Assembly: GCF_958298935.1 (NCBI RefSeq)
Contig: NC_084924.1
Location: 20,123,819-20,187,818 of the forward strand
Direction of reading: 5' to 3'
DNA length: 64,000 bases
Origin: Phragmites australis
Lineage: Eukaryota > Streptophyta > Magnoliopsida > Poales > Poaceae
Part shown: positions 1 to 12,850 of the stretch, in pieces
How positions within the stretch are numbered: the first letter of the stretch is position 1
How the letters are laid out: every line of letters starts with the position of its first letter
Translations under genes and position numbers: made by a program
Notes under the pieces: model-generated
What the model was told of the DNA's origin: nothing
Seen by the model: only the letters and a program-made list of their open reading frames with translations
The model's database searches: none

Positions 1-139
1 TCCCTCTTTGCAGAGATGAGACAAACCATAATGCCATCATGACATTCTCGACTTCCGCTGAACTCGCTACGCGCCCGAGGTGACGCCATCATTTCGGATC
101 TTGACGGATACGTTGACACAGTATGACCCGTTTCCCCGC

Positions 140-147
140 TATAAATA
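140..147 (+). promoter_or_regulatory. TATA box of antisense ORF in Tat element
   Basis: TATAAATA lies about 80 bases upstream of the ATG at 229 and points against the direction of the Tat element. With the ORF and the polyadenylation-like signal at 971 it outlines an independent antisense transcription unit inside the retrotransposon. Confidence 0.5.
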
Positions 148-228
148 TAGGGGACTCGAAGGCGTTTATCTGTCATCTCCTTTGTTTCTTTTACCCATTG
201 TCTCCTAGGACTCGTAGAGCTTGAAGCC

Positions 229-788
229 ATGGCCTCCACTCCATCTCTGTCTCTTGAGCCAATCCCATAAGTCCACTCCCCTAGGCCTCTCGCCCTGGTA
301 CTTCCTGAGGTCATCATCATCATCACTTCCTCCGATGATGAGGACTCGAGTGGCGGGCCTAAGAAGGAGAGGGAGAAGCACCCACCGTAGATCGTCACCG
401 TCCCCTCATTAAGCGCGTTCTCCATTTCATCAAGACCTATGCTTCAGGCCAGACAGCGCAACACTCCACACGAGAGAGGAATGAGGATGGTGGTGATCTT
501 GCCTGAATCATCGACCAAGCCACCATCGAGGTCTTCAGCGGTGGAGCCCCTGAGTCATAGCCGGCTATGGAGGTGCCATCACCTTCTCCATTGACAACCG
601 CCAGATCACCTTCGCACCATGCAGAACACCACTCGGCATCACCGGCGCTGGTCAGCGGCTCCAACAGGGTCTTTGCTTCGGTCACTTTGCTTGGTCCTTA
701 TGCTGGTCGGCGGCTGGTTCCTAGAGTGATCAGCTGCCACCCGTGGGAGGAGTATAAAAGGTTCCTTGACTCGTCCAAGGGCGAATGA
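229..788 (+). pseudogene. Antisense extra ORF of Tat element, decayed
   Basis: This ORF lies between pol and the missing 3' LTR of the Tat element, on the opposite strand to gag-pol. It begins MASTPSLSLEP and contains the run VIIIITSSDDEDSSGG followed by a Lys/Glu-rich stretch. A later segment ends EEYKRFLDSSKGE. Stops at 268 and about 388 and at least one frameshift break it. Antisense extra ORFs in this position are known from Tat-lineage elements, and their function is unsettled. The acidic/serine run followed by basic residues would suit a nuclear or nucleic-acid-associated protein, but that is inference. No catalytic motif is visible. Confidence 0.55.
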
Positions 789-980
789 GGGTCTATGCGC
801 CTCCAAACTTTTGGAGATTGTGGATCTTCATTATTTGCAAGAGCTAGGCGGATCCTTTCTGCCAATTTTCCACTAGCCACACGGCTTAGGGGAAAAAGAA
901 GAAAATTATGTAATCGGGTAGCTAATAGAATCAAATGTAATCGACTTACTAGTAACCTACCTTTTCTATGAATAAAACTT
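789..980 (+). terminator. 3' UTR and poly(A)-signal-like site of antisense ORF
   Basis: Downstream of the antisense ORF is an AT-rich stretch with AATAAAA at 971-977. The pol reading frame of the Tat element ends at about 966 on the other strand, so the two units converge and meet tail to tail here. Confidence 0.35.
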
Positions 981-1736
981 TCGGAGTTGGTCGATGTTCC
1001 ACGAGTGCTCGAGTATCTCGCTGTTTGGAGTAGATAGGCGTACTGATCCTGGCCGAGTGACTTCGACTACTATGCAAGGTCCTTCCCACTTAGGCGATAA
1101 CTTGTGGCGCTGGGCTTGTTTCTGCACCATTCGTGGGATGAGGCCCAATGGTGAGTTTCCTGGACTAGATTATCTGGCTTTGATATCTATGCAACACCTG
1201 CTGATACTTAGCAGCTCGAATAGATGTTCGATCTCGGTACTCCTTGAGTAAATTTATGTCTTTCGCTCATAATTTCTCCTGCCTTTCTTTAGAGTAACCT
1301 TCCACTCGAGGTGATCCAAATTGCAACTCAGTCGGGAGCATCGCTTCCACTCCATCAACCAAGAAGAATGGAGTTTCACTGATGGCTCTATTGGTCGAAG
1401 TACGAACGACCCATAATACCGAGGGAAGTTCTTTTACCTAGCGTTTCGAGTAGGCTTTTAGCCTGTCGAAGACTTGAGTTTCCATTAGCATGCTCAACTT
1501 GATCGTAAATCTACAGGTGAGCTACTGAGGTGAAACAAGTTTTGATACTGAATTCTTCGTAGAATGCAATAAAGGTCCCACTTCTGAACTAGCTGCTGTT
1601 ATCCATAATTATCTGATGTGGAATGCCGAATCGAGTAATTATGCTCCTCATGAACTTCTTGGCCACTTTTGCAATTATTTTTCCTATGTTGATAGCTATG
1701 AATAGGAACTTGTAACCACCTTGGGCCCTTGGGATC
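966..1736 (-). pseudogene. Tat integrase, core and C-terminal part
   Basis: Minus-strand translation gives the end of a Ty3/gypsy integrase. Near 1580-1640 there is a GIPHQIIMDNSS-like block around the second catalytic aspartate. At 966-1148 the terminal GPCIVVEVTRPGSVRLST segment matches the usual C-terminal fold, ending WNIDQLRKFYS. Stops and frameshifts interrupt the part between. It joins to 7902 once the LTR insertion at 1737-7901 is removed. This is the last domain of the polyprotein and would have joined element cDNA to the chromosome. Confidence 0.75.
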
Positions 1737-2361
1737 TGTAACACCCTAATTTTTAAATTTTTAGAAATAGTAATAAAATATTCTTTTCCTTAGAATAGGG
1801 TGTTAGTCTTTGTCTCAAAACCCTAGGAGGAAGAAATTATTTTCTAAACTAAGAAATTAACCTAGGTTATATTAAAGTTTGTTGCATTCATGCCGAAATA
1901 GCTGCATTAGGGTTTTTATTGTGTGAAAAATAAGTTTTGAAAACCCCGAGGTGCGCTGTTTAAGTTTTTTGGAAAAGTTTGCAAAATTTTTCCTAAAAAG
2001 AAAAGTTCCTTTTCTTTTCTTCAGCTCCCTTTCTTTTTCCTTTTCTTCCTTTCTCTTCTTTTCTCCTGGGTAGCCCCTCTCTCCTTCCCAGGCCAAGCTC
2101 CAGCCTGCTCCTCCCTTCACCCTGCCTCCCCGCCCGGGCCACCTGAAGGCCACGGCCCAACCAGCACCCAAGCCGCTCTCGTTGGTGCCCTGGCCAAAGC
2201 CGTCTCCGCCCGAGCACCGGCGCCCCCACTCGCCATCTTCCCCTTCGTGCCCGTATCCGAGCCGGCCGAGTCCGCATGGATTACGAGCACCGTCTACCAC
2301 TTCCTCTCTGAACCCAAATCCCAACCAACTAGAGCCTATCAGCAAGCCGCGTGCCCCCGCA

Positions 2362-2369
2362 TATATAAA
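2362..2369 (+). promoter_or_regulatory. TATA box of solo LTR
   Basis: TATATAAA is followed about 245 bases downstream by the splice-donor-like GAG/GTACGC. It sits where the U3/R boundary of the LTR is expected. Confidence 0.5.
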
Positions 2370-4091
2370 CACCCGAGCACCCCCTCTTTTCCCATTTTTG
2401 AAGCAAACTCAAGCTCCTCCGTCTGCCGCCATAGCCACTCGGCCGAGCTTTGCTCCGGCCGATTCCGTCGCCCGTTTGCCGTAGCCGAGCCACCCTTGAG
2501 CACCTCCACCGCCTTCTGCGCCCGCCGGTGACTTTGCCATCGTGTTTTGGCCACCGGAGCTTCCTCCCTGATGCTCACCAGAGGTTTCCACTGTCTACCC
2601 CCCGAGGTACGCACTAAAACGGACTCCCCATTTCCCCTTCTTTCTTCGCCACCGCTCGCCATCGACCCCCATGCCCGACAACGAGGTCCGCCGCCTCTCC
2701 GGCGAAAGCGCCACCACGTCCGAGCCTTCCGCCGCCGCCTCTCCTCTCTGGAGTTGGCCGGTCAAGCCCTCCCTCTCTCGTGGCCGTTGGATCTATTTTG
2801 GATGGCCAAGATTAGAAGCCACATATACCCTTTCAACATCCAATCACGTGATGCCACGTGGCCACTTAATCCTAGTCGGCAAAACAAGCGATGTCATCGC
2901 CCACATAAGCCGGCCACCTCAGCGAATTAGCCCGCATGGCAATGCCATATCAGCACGCCTTTATCAAGTCATTATTCCTATTTGTTTTAATTCAGGAATA
3001 ATGGAAATTTTGCAGATAAGCCCCTAGATGTCCCTATATTTAAATAAAAGCCCCTGTCTTTATACAGTTTAGTCACCAAACTTTCTCATAATTATAAATA
3101 GGTCCCTATATTTTTACAAAATACCCCTAACCTCTATGTTTTTATTCAAATTAAGTCCTTTTATTTTTAGATTTAACCCTAATCTTGTTTATAGCATAAC
3201 TTTCTCATTTTAGCTCCGATTTAGATGGTTTTCGCGCTCACGTGTTCGTAGCGACGTGTACTATCTTTTAGTACCTTTTTAATAGATGTTAGATATTGTT
3301 TGGTGTACTGTTCTTAGTTAGTTTTGTTGTGTGTTTTTCCGATGTGTTTTGAGAGTAGACGAGGAGCAATTCGAGAATCTCCAGGACCAAGTATTTGAAG
3401 AGTCCGAGCAGCAAGTTGGGAGAGGCAAGTGCCCTTGAACATTTTGATCCCAGTTTTTGTAAATGCGTTCTTTACTTCAAACATGCATGCTGTTAATTCG
3501 GAATCCTATGTACTTATAGTATCCTGTTCCATATAATTCCTTGTCGCCTAGTTGTTAGCAATGGATATGATGTGTAGTTATGCTTAGCATTGCACAATGG
3601 AAGGGTTAATTGTTATACATGACTAATGAACTATGCAACTACGAGTTGGGAATACTAATGATGGTATAGTAACATGGAACCTTAGGCCTTGAGCAAAGTA
3701 GTGTTATTGATGTTGATGGCTATGTTGTTGGTTTAGTGTTTGCTCAAGCAACCTAAGTAAGGACCGGTTCGTGGAGCGACAACCCAAGAAATATCGTACC
3801 AACCACGAGACTTAGTATGGGATAGGCCTAGCCATTAATTAGTGGATTCCAGTTTTTATGCGTGCCAAAGAGAAGAGTGGATGTGTGGGGACGGCAAAGG
3901 CCAGAACCATTTGGTTAGTGGTATGGGATGGGTAGTGGAAGGGAAGGGTGAAAACTTTCTGGAGACTACAAGGCACAAAAGGGGGCTTCTGGGTGGTGTG
4001 AATGCCACTTTGACGGCGGCGAAACCTAGCGGGCATGCACATACTGGATGAAACTTTCCGGGCTTCTGGCTTTGTAGTGACTTTCCGGGCG

Positions 4092-7000
4092 TGTGAGGAA
4101 CCGTCCAAATAGTATTCTAATTAATCATCAGGAGGATCATTATTCATAATCACAACCTCGACGATTAACCAGAATACCATTCCGGTAGTCCCGGCACGTG
4201 TTTTGTGCCCAGGATCGGAACACATGCCTTCCAACTCAAATATCACAACACAGTTTAATAGAGAGCAAATAATTAAACTGGATTACCATTATTAAACACG
4301 CAACTGCTTCCACAATTTACAACAAAAGAGGAACAACAACAACTATGCAGCGGAAGAAAAACCTATACAACAAAAGAGTATGGAGCCGTATGCCCTTAGG
4401 CTCCATACCAAAAGCGCCGGAGTTCGGAGTAGAAGGTGCTACTCCTGCCCGCCACCCTGATCGGCAGGCACAAAGTAGCCGAACACTGCACTACCTCTTC
4501 CTCGCCAACCTGCGAACCTGAAAGCAACTTAAGGGCAGCACCCCTTAGTACGAAGGTACTAGCAAGTCTTACACAGTATGAGTATATATATTCTCGACTC
4601 CAAGGATCATGCATTCAAAGCTGTAGCAAGGATTAAGACATGTTTAAGTTCATTAAGCGGTAAGCAACCTAGACTCTAGGTGTAAGCAACTGACTTAACC
4701 AACCACCGACTCAAACCCTGCCAACCAACTGATCAGAATAGATATATGAACAATAAGTGTATAAAAGCAAACCATTCCCACCAAACCACCAACCACATAC
4801 CGACCAAACCACCCCAATCCAACCATGCCACAACCCACATCGAAACTCTACGATCAAAACATGGTCGCTCGGTGGAGATAAGCGATAGCGATGCTCATGA
4901 TCGAGAGCGCGGCAGTTCGAACTGATTATACACCCTGCAGGGGGATACTCCTGGACCCACACGACACAGGGACCATACGGCTTGTGCCACCCGCTAAGAT
5001 GCACACAAGGGGGTACACGTGACAACCTTTCCCAACCAGGCCCAACCATGTGGGTCAACCATAGCTCGGCACGGCGGTATTAGAACTACTCCCCGAGCAA
5101 ACTAATACCGCTAAAAGCCCGGACTCAAACCGGACTCACACCGTCTATGACGAGGCCCACATGACCACGTCTGCGAAGGTAATCAGCTCGCCTACCATTA
5201 TATCAGCATGTGGTGAGTAAGGTAAGTGCTAAAGCCGACTACACCGACGGTCGGTGCTTAACCGGTGCAAGCGGTCTACGGTGTCCGGGTTTCCTCCCCG
5301 AACTGCCTGAGGACTCCTCGTGAGCAGATGACACCCCTAACACCGCCCACACCTCGTCTCAACTCACCACTCACCAAACCGACTCATCATCAACACAACC
5401 ATAAGTGTGAACAAGTAATAAGCCCTAGGCTCGCGACAACGGTGGACGCCGTCGTCGACTTCTACCAGAAAGCCTAAGTACCACTAAGTATAGCGAACTA
5501 TAATTAGACCTCGACGACACCACTAGGCTCCAAGGAATAACACATGACACGTGACCGAAATGGGAGAATGCATCGGCATAGGTTCTACCCAACTCGGTAC
5601 CCGACACATGCAATGTATACATAAGCGTAGATAACATATTAGATTTTGAATTGACACGGTGCAATATGATAGATGCTTGCCATGCTGCCCTGCATCAGAA
5701 AGGTGGGGTGCCTCACGATCGCCCACGGCCTCCGGGATCGACGGATCGGCGTTCACTATAGAGAGCAACGCGTGCAATGTAATGAGCATGTATGAAATGC
5801 GACCATATAAGAAAAATATGCTCCACAATACATGACAATATTTTTCCCAGATCGCACTGTGCAAGACAAGAGTTTTTCCAGTGGTCTCACAACTTTCGAA
5901 CATGGCATTGACTATTTGTGCTTTAACTAAGCTGAAATGCATTTAATCAATAAATAAATTCTCAGAACGTACTTAATGAGTTTTAACATTTTTAACATGT
6001 AGTTCATGTTCCTACTAAGCCAACGCAACTGGTCTCATAAAGTTTGGAGTTCGTACAAATTAACTATGAATTTTACAAGCTACCAGCTTCCAAGAAAGCC
6101 TGATAACCGCCCTGCGACTACTGCTACAGTACTCGGCTGCTCGATGAACAGTACGCGGGAGTGCTAGGGTAAACAGTACCCGGGAGTGCTCGGGATGGAC
6201 CGTGCTCGGGTGAACAGTATCCGGAGTGTAGGTGAACAGTGCTCGAGTGCTCGGTAAACAGTACGGGAGTGCTCGAGGTGAACAGTACCCCCCCCCGAGT
6301 GCTAGAGTGAACAGTACTCGGGCGCTACAGTAAATCAGACTCGTGCAGCTCCAGAACAGCAGCCATTACGAAGGGAAAAACTGGACTAAACTAACCTGGG
6401 AGTCTCTATAAATCAAAAGTAAAAATGCCTAGAAGGGTGTACAGGGTCTAGACTTTGCTCAACCGTCTAGCAACATGATTCCTAACTCAAATCCACGTAA
6501 ATCCTCATTTGTTCCCAGACTGAATAATTTTAAGAACTTCGCAACCCTAGTTCCAGATTCAAGATCTATCCAACAAAAAATGAGCATACTTGCCATGGGA
6601 GCCTAGCAGACTCACCCAAGGTCCTTTGCTGAGGTTGGTGACCGCCAGTTGAAGGAGGAAACGACGGAAAATGGGTTGGAGAAGAGAGGAAAAACTGCTG
6701 CTTCCTTGCTTCTCCCAAAGAACACCAAACAAGTTCAGAACCAGCTCGAATTCCTTCGGGGAAACTGAAAATGAATTGGATGGACGAGTAGTCCTTAAGC
6801 TGGTGGTCACGTGAGTACCACATACGTACCTTGATCTTGCTCCCAGAGGTAGGGATCCAAAGGGGAAAAAGGGAGCCTAAGAGAGAGAGTGAGAGACAGC
6901 CAACTCCAACTTGCTTCCTCAAAAAGCCTTATCTGGTGGGTGGGTGAGTAGTACGTATGGGCAAGTTTTGAGGGGGAGAGAGAGTGTTATTGCCCACCTA

Positions 7001-7205
7001 TAGAGAGATATTTTCCACCCAAGTGGGCCCTATTTACCTAGAGGAAAAGTCCAGACTTGCTTCTAGCTCCTTTATTTCTCTTAGTTTTCCTTCTCCCACC
7101 TCATTGATTCAAAGTGAGGTGCTCCAGTGACCCAAACTGGAACATGAAGCTGAAATTGCATGTTTTAGGATTAAAACACACAATTACGGATTTCAGGACG
7201 TGACA
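4092..7205 (-). mobile_element. Solo LTR, 3.1 kb, nested in the LTR at 1737
   Basis: On the minus strand it begins TGTCACGTCC at 7205 and ends GGTTCCTCACA at 4092. A perfect five-base duplication, GGGCG, flanks it (4087-4091 and 7206-7210). Its 3' half closely resembles the solo LTR at 50031-53676, which lies in the opposite orientation. The 5' halves are much more diverged. No gag or pol is present. It contains a minisatellite at 6140-6330 that the other copy lacks. Confidence 0.88.
6140..6330. repeat. Minisatellite, roughly 23-30 bp units
   Basis: Seven to eight imperfect units share the core GTGAACAGTACCCGGGAGTG followed by CTCGG. One unit carries a run of nine cytosines. It lies inside the solo LTR at 4092-7205 and is absent from the related LTR at 50031-53676, so it expanded after the copies separated or was lost from the other. 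Confidence 0.75.
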
Positions 7206-7901
7206 GGGCGACACATCGCTGGTGTGTGTAAGTATTTCGCGGACGCGGCAATAAGGAAATTTGTGACTTGTGGGGAAAGCTGGACAACCTCTGCAGAGTG
7301 TAAAATTTGATATATAAGTTGTGCTCACGGATATGAGATACTTGGGTCCTCACATGATTAGTTGGATGGGTTGGTTTGGTTTGATGTGAGATCCAGGTGG
7401 TTGGGAAATATGCGAAAATGTTTCTAGAAGTTGGATGTCTACAGATGATTCACCTAGTCAAGTACGATGCTTTTATAATTCTTCATTAGCATAGTTGGCT
7501 TTTGTGCATAACAGCTTGTTCCTTTGTTTAACCTTGCATGGCATTTTATTTTCCCACACTTGCGGAGTATGAGTTGTACTCATACTTGCTGTTTCCTTCC
7601 AAATGTCCTCCAAGCACTGCTCACGCATTGAAGGAAAACCGACTTCTTCGTTGATGAAGATAAAGATTGCTAGGCTGGCATTTTCCCCTGTCAATTGCCT
7701 GTGGAAGTTGGAGCTTAGCGGTGTTTAGTTTGTGTGCTTTTGTTTAAGACTTTGATGTCTTTCTATTTCTATTCAAGTTAAATGTTGTAATAATGACACT
7801 GCATGTGATACACTGATGAAGTCGCTGCATGTATGAAACATGATCTTGACATACATGTGGTTTACACCTGGTTTTGTCCCTTTCTAAAACCGGGTGTGAC
7901 A

Positions 7902-9806
7902 GGAACAATCCCAGGATATCCAAGCCCCAGATGGAGAAAGACCAAGAAAGAGGAATTGTTGTAGAGCTTGGGCTAGTCTAGTGGTCTGCCTTCCAAAAAC
8001 TTGGCAGCTCTCGCACTTTTTGACCAGCTCAGAAGCATCCTGGAGCGTAGTCAGCCAATAGAATCCCTGGCGAAAAACTTTTCCGATCAAGGTGCGAGAA
8101 GACACTTGATTACCACACATGCCTCCATGGATATCGAGCAATATTTTGCTGCCTCTTCCTAAGTGATGCACTTCATCAAGATTCCATTACTCCCCTTTTG
8201 GTAGAGCTTGCCATTTACCAAAACATAGAGCTTAGATTTACGAGCAATTTTCTCTGCAGACGCATCATCCTCAGGGATGTCTCGAACCTCGAGATAGTCT
8301 TGGTACAGAGTCATCCAAGTTAGGTTGTGTTCAAGGAGTGCAGCATCTCTGTCTGTGGGTTCTGCCTCACTGACATGGCCAGACTACTGGTCGGGTTGGA
8401 TAGCATCCGTTTGCCGAACTATCGGGTTAGATGGTTTAAGGAGTTTCTCAACGAAGACCCCATGGGTACCGGTGCTCGATAAGAAGCGAGTCTAGCAAGT
8501 TCATCAGCATCAGAGTTATCACTCCTTCTGATTACTTCTAGCCCTTTGAACTTTTCCTTGACCTTTTGTATCTTGAGTAAGTAAGACGCCATCTTGTCAT
8601 CTGAGCACTGGTACTCCTTTTGAACTTGGTTCATGACTAGCTGTGAGTCCCCTTTCACAAGAAGTCATTTAATTCCAAGTGATGTAGCTATGCGGAGCCC
8701 ATTTACCAGTCCTTCATATTCTACAACATTATTAGAAGCTTTAAAGTATAATTGAACAACGTACCTGAGTTTGTTGCCCATTGGAGATTTGAGTATAATG
8801 CCAGCCCTCGAGCCCTGGAGCGTGAGAAATCCATCAAAGAAGAGCATCCAATGATCTTTGACCATGTTTGTTCTTGTTTCCTCAACGTTTGTCCATTCGG
8901 TGATGAAGTCTACTAACACTCCGGATTTCAGGCTGGTGCGTGGTGCGTAGCTTACATCGAACTCATTTAGCTCTACTGCCCATTACGCGATTCGTCCAGT
9001 AGCTTCCTAATTGCGTGCTACATCCTTTAGCGGGTTCATCGTCATTTCCAGGAAGGCATCAAGACTGCATATATCAGCTTCTGTACTTGCGGGTATCGTA
9101 GCTTAGCATCAAGTAGAACCTCTCTCACATAGTAAATAGGTATCTGGACCTTGGCCTTTTTCTCGGGACATTCCCGTTCGACCACCAGTACCATGCTTAC
9201 AACTTTTGGGGTAGTTGTAATATACAAAAAGAGCTCCTCTTTTTCGTTAGGTGGTGTAAGGATTAATGGAGACGATAAATACCTTTTTAAGTCCTGGAAG
9301 GCGCGCTTCGCTTCTTCTATCCACTCGAATCGGTATTGTTTCCTCAAGAGCTTAAAGAAAGGCATCCCTCGCTCGCCCATCCTAGAAATGAATCGACTAA
9401 GAGCAGCAATGCAACCTGTCAGTTTTTGAACCTCTTTCAGTATTCGAGGTGACTGCATCTGGTCGAGAGCCTCAATTTTGCGCGGGTTGGCCTCAATGCC
9501 GTGACTTAACACCAAGAAGCCGAGAAGCTTGCCCGACGGTATACCAAACATGCATTTTTCAGGGTTGAGCATCATGCGATACTTCCTGAGGTTGTCAAAT
9601 GTTTCCTTGAGATTGTCAACCAATACGATTCCGGTTTTTCATTTGACTACAACATCATCGATGTATGCTACATTGAGCCCAATTTGGGGTTGTAGATAGT
9701 TTTGAATACACCTTTGATATGTAGCACTAGCATTTTTTAAACTGAAAGGCATCTTTACATAGCAAAATACACCGAAGGGAGTAGTAAAAGCCATTTTCTG
9801 CTCATC
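7902..9806 (-). pseudogene. Tat pol: RT C-terminal half, RNase H domains, integrase zinc finger
   Basis: Read right to left. At 9639-9806 is the RT palm with AYIDDVVVK (catalytic YIDD). At 9042-9623 are RT thumb and the first RNase H (GKLLGFLVLSHGIEANP, then PPNEKEELFLYI). At 8419-8919 is the archaeal-type second RNase H, with FFDGF, NNVVEYEGL and DADELARLAS motifs. At 7902-8171 is the HHCC integrase zinc finger with IHGGMCGNQ and CESCQVFG. The dual RNase H is the main reason for the Tat assignment. Several stops break the frame. The right end adjoins the Tekay insertion and the left end the LTR insertion. Confidence 0.82.
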
Positions 9807-12800
9807 TGTCACACCAGGTTTTAAAACCAAAACCAGATGTAAACTATATGTATGCCAGGATCAGTTTATTCATACATATAGCGACTTCATTAGTGCGTAA
9901 CAGAAACAATGCTTCTTATTACAACGCTAATTATTACAAAATGACCACACACGGGTCTAAAGAAAATACACCACAGCGGAAAAGAACGGTGCAGCTGCAA
10001 GCCAACAGGCAGCCGACCGGGAGTTCCACAAGCCTAGAACTCGGCATCATCTTCAGGGAAGTCATCCTCAGGGAATTCTTCAAAAGTTTCACCTTCTGAA
10101 ACAGCAAGCGTGAGTATTTCCAATACTCAAGAAGTGGGGGAAAATTAAATTTGATATGGTGGCTTGAAACAAGGTTTCCTATTCTCTAGAGTTTCATTTG
10201 CATCAAAGCCAATTTTATTCCTGAACTATGGAAAAGCAAATTTTATTTTAAACAGGAAAAGATGTACAAAAGATTTTCCTTAACCTCTGAGAATTCAACC
10301 AATTCTCAACCAAGAAAAACAACCACCCGACTAATCATGAGAGGGTCCATGCTGCTCATAACCGTGAGCACGGCTGAATATTCAGTTTGACACTTTGCAG
10401 AGTTTGTACACTTTACCCACGAGTCGTGACCTTCTCTGTTGCCGGTACCTGTTGGTACCTTACAAACTTCCGAGGTGTGCGCCGAGAGATCACTAAGAGG
10501 CTTTTCCAAAGAGTCTCCCAGTATGCACTTGCCCATTGAGGTTTCACCACCGTACATAAGTGGAGTAACCCTCCACCCTAGAAGCACCCTCTTGTGCCGG
10601 GTAGAATCGGGAAGTAACCCTTCCTTATCTACACATCCAATCGGCTCATACAACATTGGGAGAACATCTAATTACTAGGCCAAGCCGTACCATATTGGTC
10701 TCACGGTTGTTCTGTTTGCCATGGATGGTCGCTCCACGAACCGGTCCTTAAAATGGTCTGGGCAAGACCGCCAATAACCCCATAAGGGTAGATTACCAAA
10801 CATTTCCAAACAACCAACCATGCCAGGAAAAATAGCTCTTTCTTGCCCAAAACCCTAATTATCTTTGTTGTTAACTCCCTTAACAACATCAGTTTTCATG
10901 TCATACATCCTATATCAACTTTTAGTTCATAACTCATGATTCATCACCTACATGCTACATGTTCATCTAGAAGCATGGCTAAGCATAAACATGATGTTAT
11001 TTTAAGGATAAAACATCTACAACTAACACTAGTATTTGCTATACTACCCGTTTTGTAAAACAACATACATATTGGATAAAGACTATTTTTATATAAAAAC
11101 TGGGTTTGCAACAGGGTCAAGACACTTGCCTTCATCGAAGTGATGCACAGGTCCGTCAAAATCTTCTTCCTGAAAGTTTTCGAACTCCTGGACTGAATCG
11201 TCTACACGAGCACACAATCATACATAAGAACAGTACACCAAATAGACCTAAAACTAGGGAAAAACCCTATAAATAGAATCTACACGTCTCTACGAGAATA
11301 TGAACGCAAAGATCATCTAAATCGGAGCTACGAGCAAACGTTGTGAGCGTTTGAAGTTCCAGGGGTGTTTTTGCAATTTTTCTTATTATTAGAGAAAATC
11401 CGAATTGTTTTTATACTGGAAATTTGATTTATGATGTCATAAAGCGAAACAAATTTATTTCTTAAAAGAAAAAGACATGGAAAAGGTTCACGGGGCTTGT
11501 GGACCATGGGAGAAACATCGGTCCACTGGTCCATGGTGGACCAAAGGGACAACGCATTTGGCCGGTCTAATTCGGCCGTTGGTTGGAGATCCGACGGTCA
11601 AGATTTAAAAAGGGGCGGTGCCGGTGGCTTCATCGGAGGGGTGGCAGCGAGCTCACCGGCGATGCACCAAACGGCGCATCAGGCCACAGAGCTTAATGGT
11701 GAGCGGCGGAAGAGGGAAAGGGGGGAAAGGGGAGTCTCACCACGGGCTCGACGGTGGCAGAGGAGCTTCGGAGACGGCCGGCGACGGTGAAGGAGGCCGA
11801 CGGTGCTTCGGTCTCGGCGGAAGCGGCGTCCGGTTGCGAGAGACACCCCAAAAAGTGCCGAGGGACGATGACTGAGACCCTACGACACCGTTTGAGTGAA
11901 GAACATGGTCAATTGAGGCTCGGCCATAGAGGAAATGGGCGGCGGCCGAGCTTCTTACCGTCAACAATGGCGGTCTCGGCGGAGGGCTTAAACCCAAGTG
12001 AAAATCGAGGGGAAAAAGGGTGGTTCAGGTGGGGAATGAAGAAGGATGCCGAAGGAGGGCTTAAATAGCAGAGAGGGGGAGGAAGACGGCCGGATTCGAG
12101 AAGATTGGTCGGCGGCCCCAAATTTAATCCAAGCTTCGGTTTCCATGCAAGTGAGAGGGGAATCAAGGGGGAAACAGTCGGACTGGGGTAAAAGAGAGAG
12201 GGGAACGCAGCCATGCACTTTGATTGCCGCATCAATGCGCGGGGAGGCAGTGGGGATTTGGGAACTCGGGAGTCCGGCGACGGGATTAGGTAGAAGAGGA
12301 GCCGATCAGGTGGCGGCTCAGCTCGTGGCTCGGTGGGTCCCACGCGGCAGCGAGAGCGGGGGCGACGGGCCGGCTGGAGAGGTCGGCTCAGCGGGCGCTC
12401 GGCCGGCTTGGAGCGAGAGCGGGGGCGACGGGCTGGCTGGAGAGGTCGGCTCAGCGGGCGCTCGGCCGGCTTGGGCTGGCGCTGAGAGAGAAGCTGGCCC
12501 ACACGGGAGGGGAAAGAAAGGAGGGGAGGAGGGGAAACTGGGCCGGGGAAGAGAATTCGGCCCAAGCATAATTTCTTAATTTCCAAAGCCTTTTCCATTT
12601 AAATTTTCAACATTTTTCAAAATGAGATACTAAAGCGGCGATATCTAGCGAAATTTGTAAACTTTTTCCACCCAATAAAACCTTATTGCATCTATAACGG
12701 TATGAATGCAATCAAACAATTTTTCTAGGCCAAGTTAAATTTAGAAATTAATTTCCTATTGAGCTAAGTTGCAACACCTGATTAATTTCTAGCAAAATTT

Positions 12801-12836
12801 TAAATTATTACAAATATTGAATTTTTGGGTCTTACA
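9807..12836 (-). repeat. 3' LTR of Tekay element
   Basis: It is about 3.0 kb, minus strand, TGTAAGACCC to GGTGTGACA. It has a TATA-like CTATTTAAG at 12060-12068 and a strong splice-donor-like GACG/GTAAGA at 11958. A 63-base segment is tandemly duplicated at 12350-12475, whereas the 5' LTR has it once. Long GC-rich reading frames on both strands at 11500-12600 recur in the 5' LTR but are proline/arginine-rich and low in complexity, so they are not called as genes. Confidence 0.85.
12350..12475. repeat. 63-bp tandem duplication inside the 3' LTR
   Basis: Two near-identical units begin at 12350 and 12413 with GCGAGAGCGGGGGCGACGGG. The matching place in the 5' LTR (about 28918-28980) has a single unit, so the change arose after insertion of the element. 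Confidence 0.8.
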
Positions 12837-12850
12837 AACCTACCCCCCTT
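12837..12850 (-). promoter_or_regulatory. Polypurine tract of Tekay element
   Basis: On the minus strand AAGGGGGGTAGGTT directly precedes the 3' LTR start. It is the expected primer for plus-strand DNA synthesis. The other Tekay element has nearly the same tract at 33306-33317. Confidence 0.8.

Larger units (their letters stand above)
1737..7901 (+). mobile_element. Solo LTR (Tekay-type), itself interrupted
   Basis: It starts TGTAACACCC and ends GGGTGTGACA. It is flanked by GGATC (1732-1736) and GGAAC (7902-7906), a five-base target duplication with one difference, inside the Tat integrase. Removing the nested LTR at 4092-7205 leaves about 3.05 kb with no gag or pol, so it is read as a solo LTR left after LTR-LTR recombination. 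It has a TATA box (2362-2369), a GC-rich segment and a splice-donor-like GAG/GTACGC at 2607. Overlapping GC-rich reading frames near 1870-2930 on both strands look non-coding. Confidence 0.8.

Noticed and set aside
1872..2930. Several overlapping frames of 90-166 residues
   Set aside because: GC-rich LTR sequence with open frames on both strands and low-complexity Lys/Glu or Pro/Ser translations.
11909..12598. 229-residue minus-strand frame and its counterpart at 28247-28912
   Set aside because: They lie in the GC-rich U3/R part of the LTR, are Pro/Arg-rich, overlap open frames on the other strand and show no domain.
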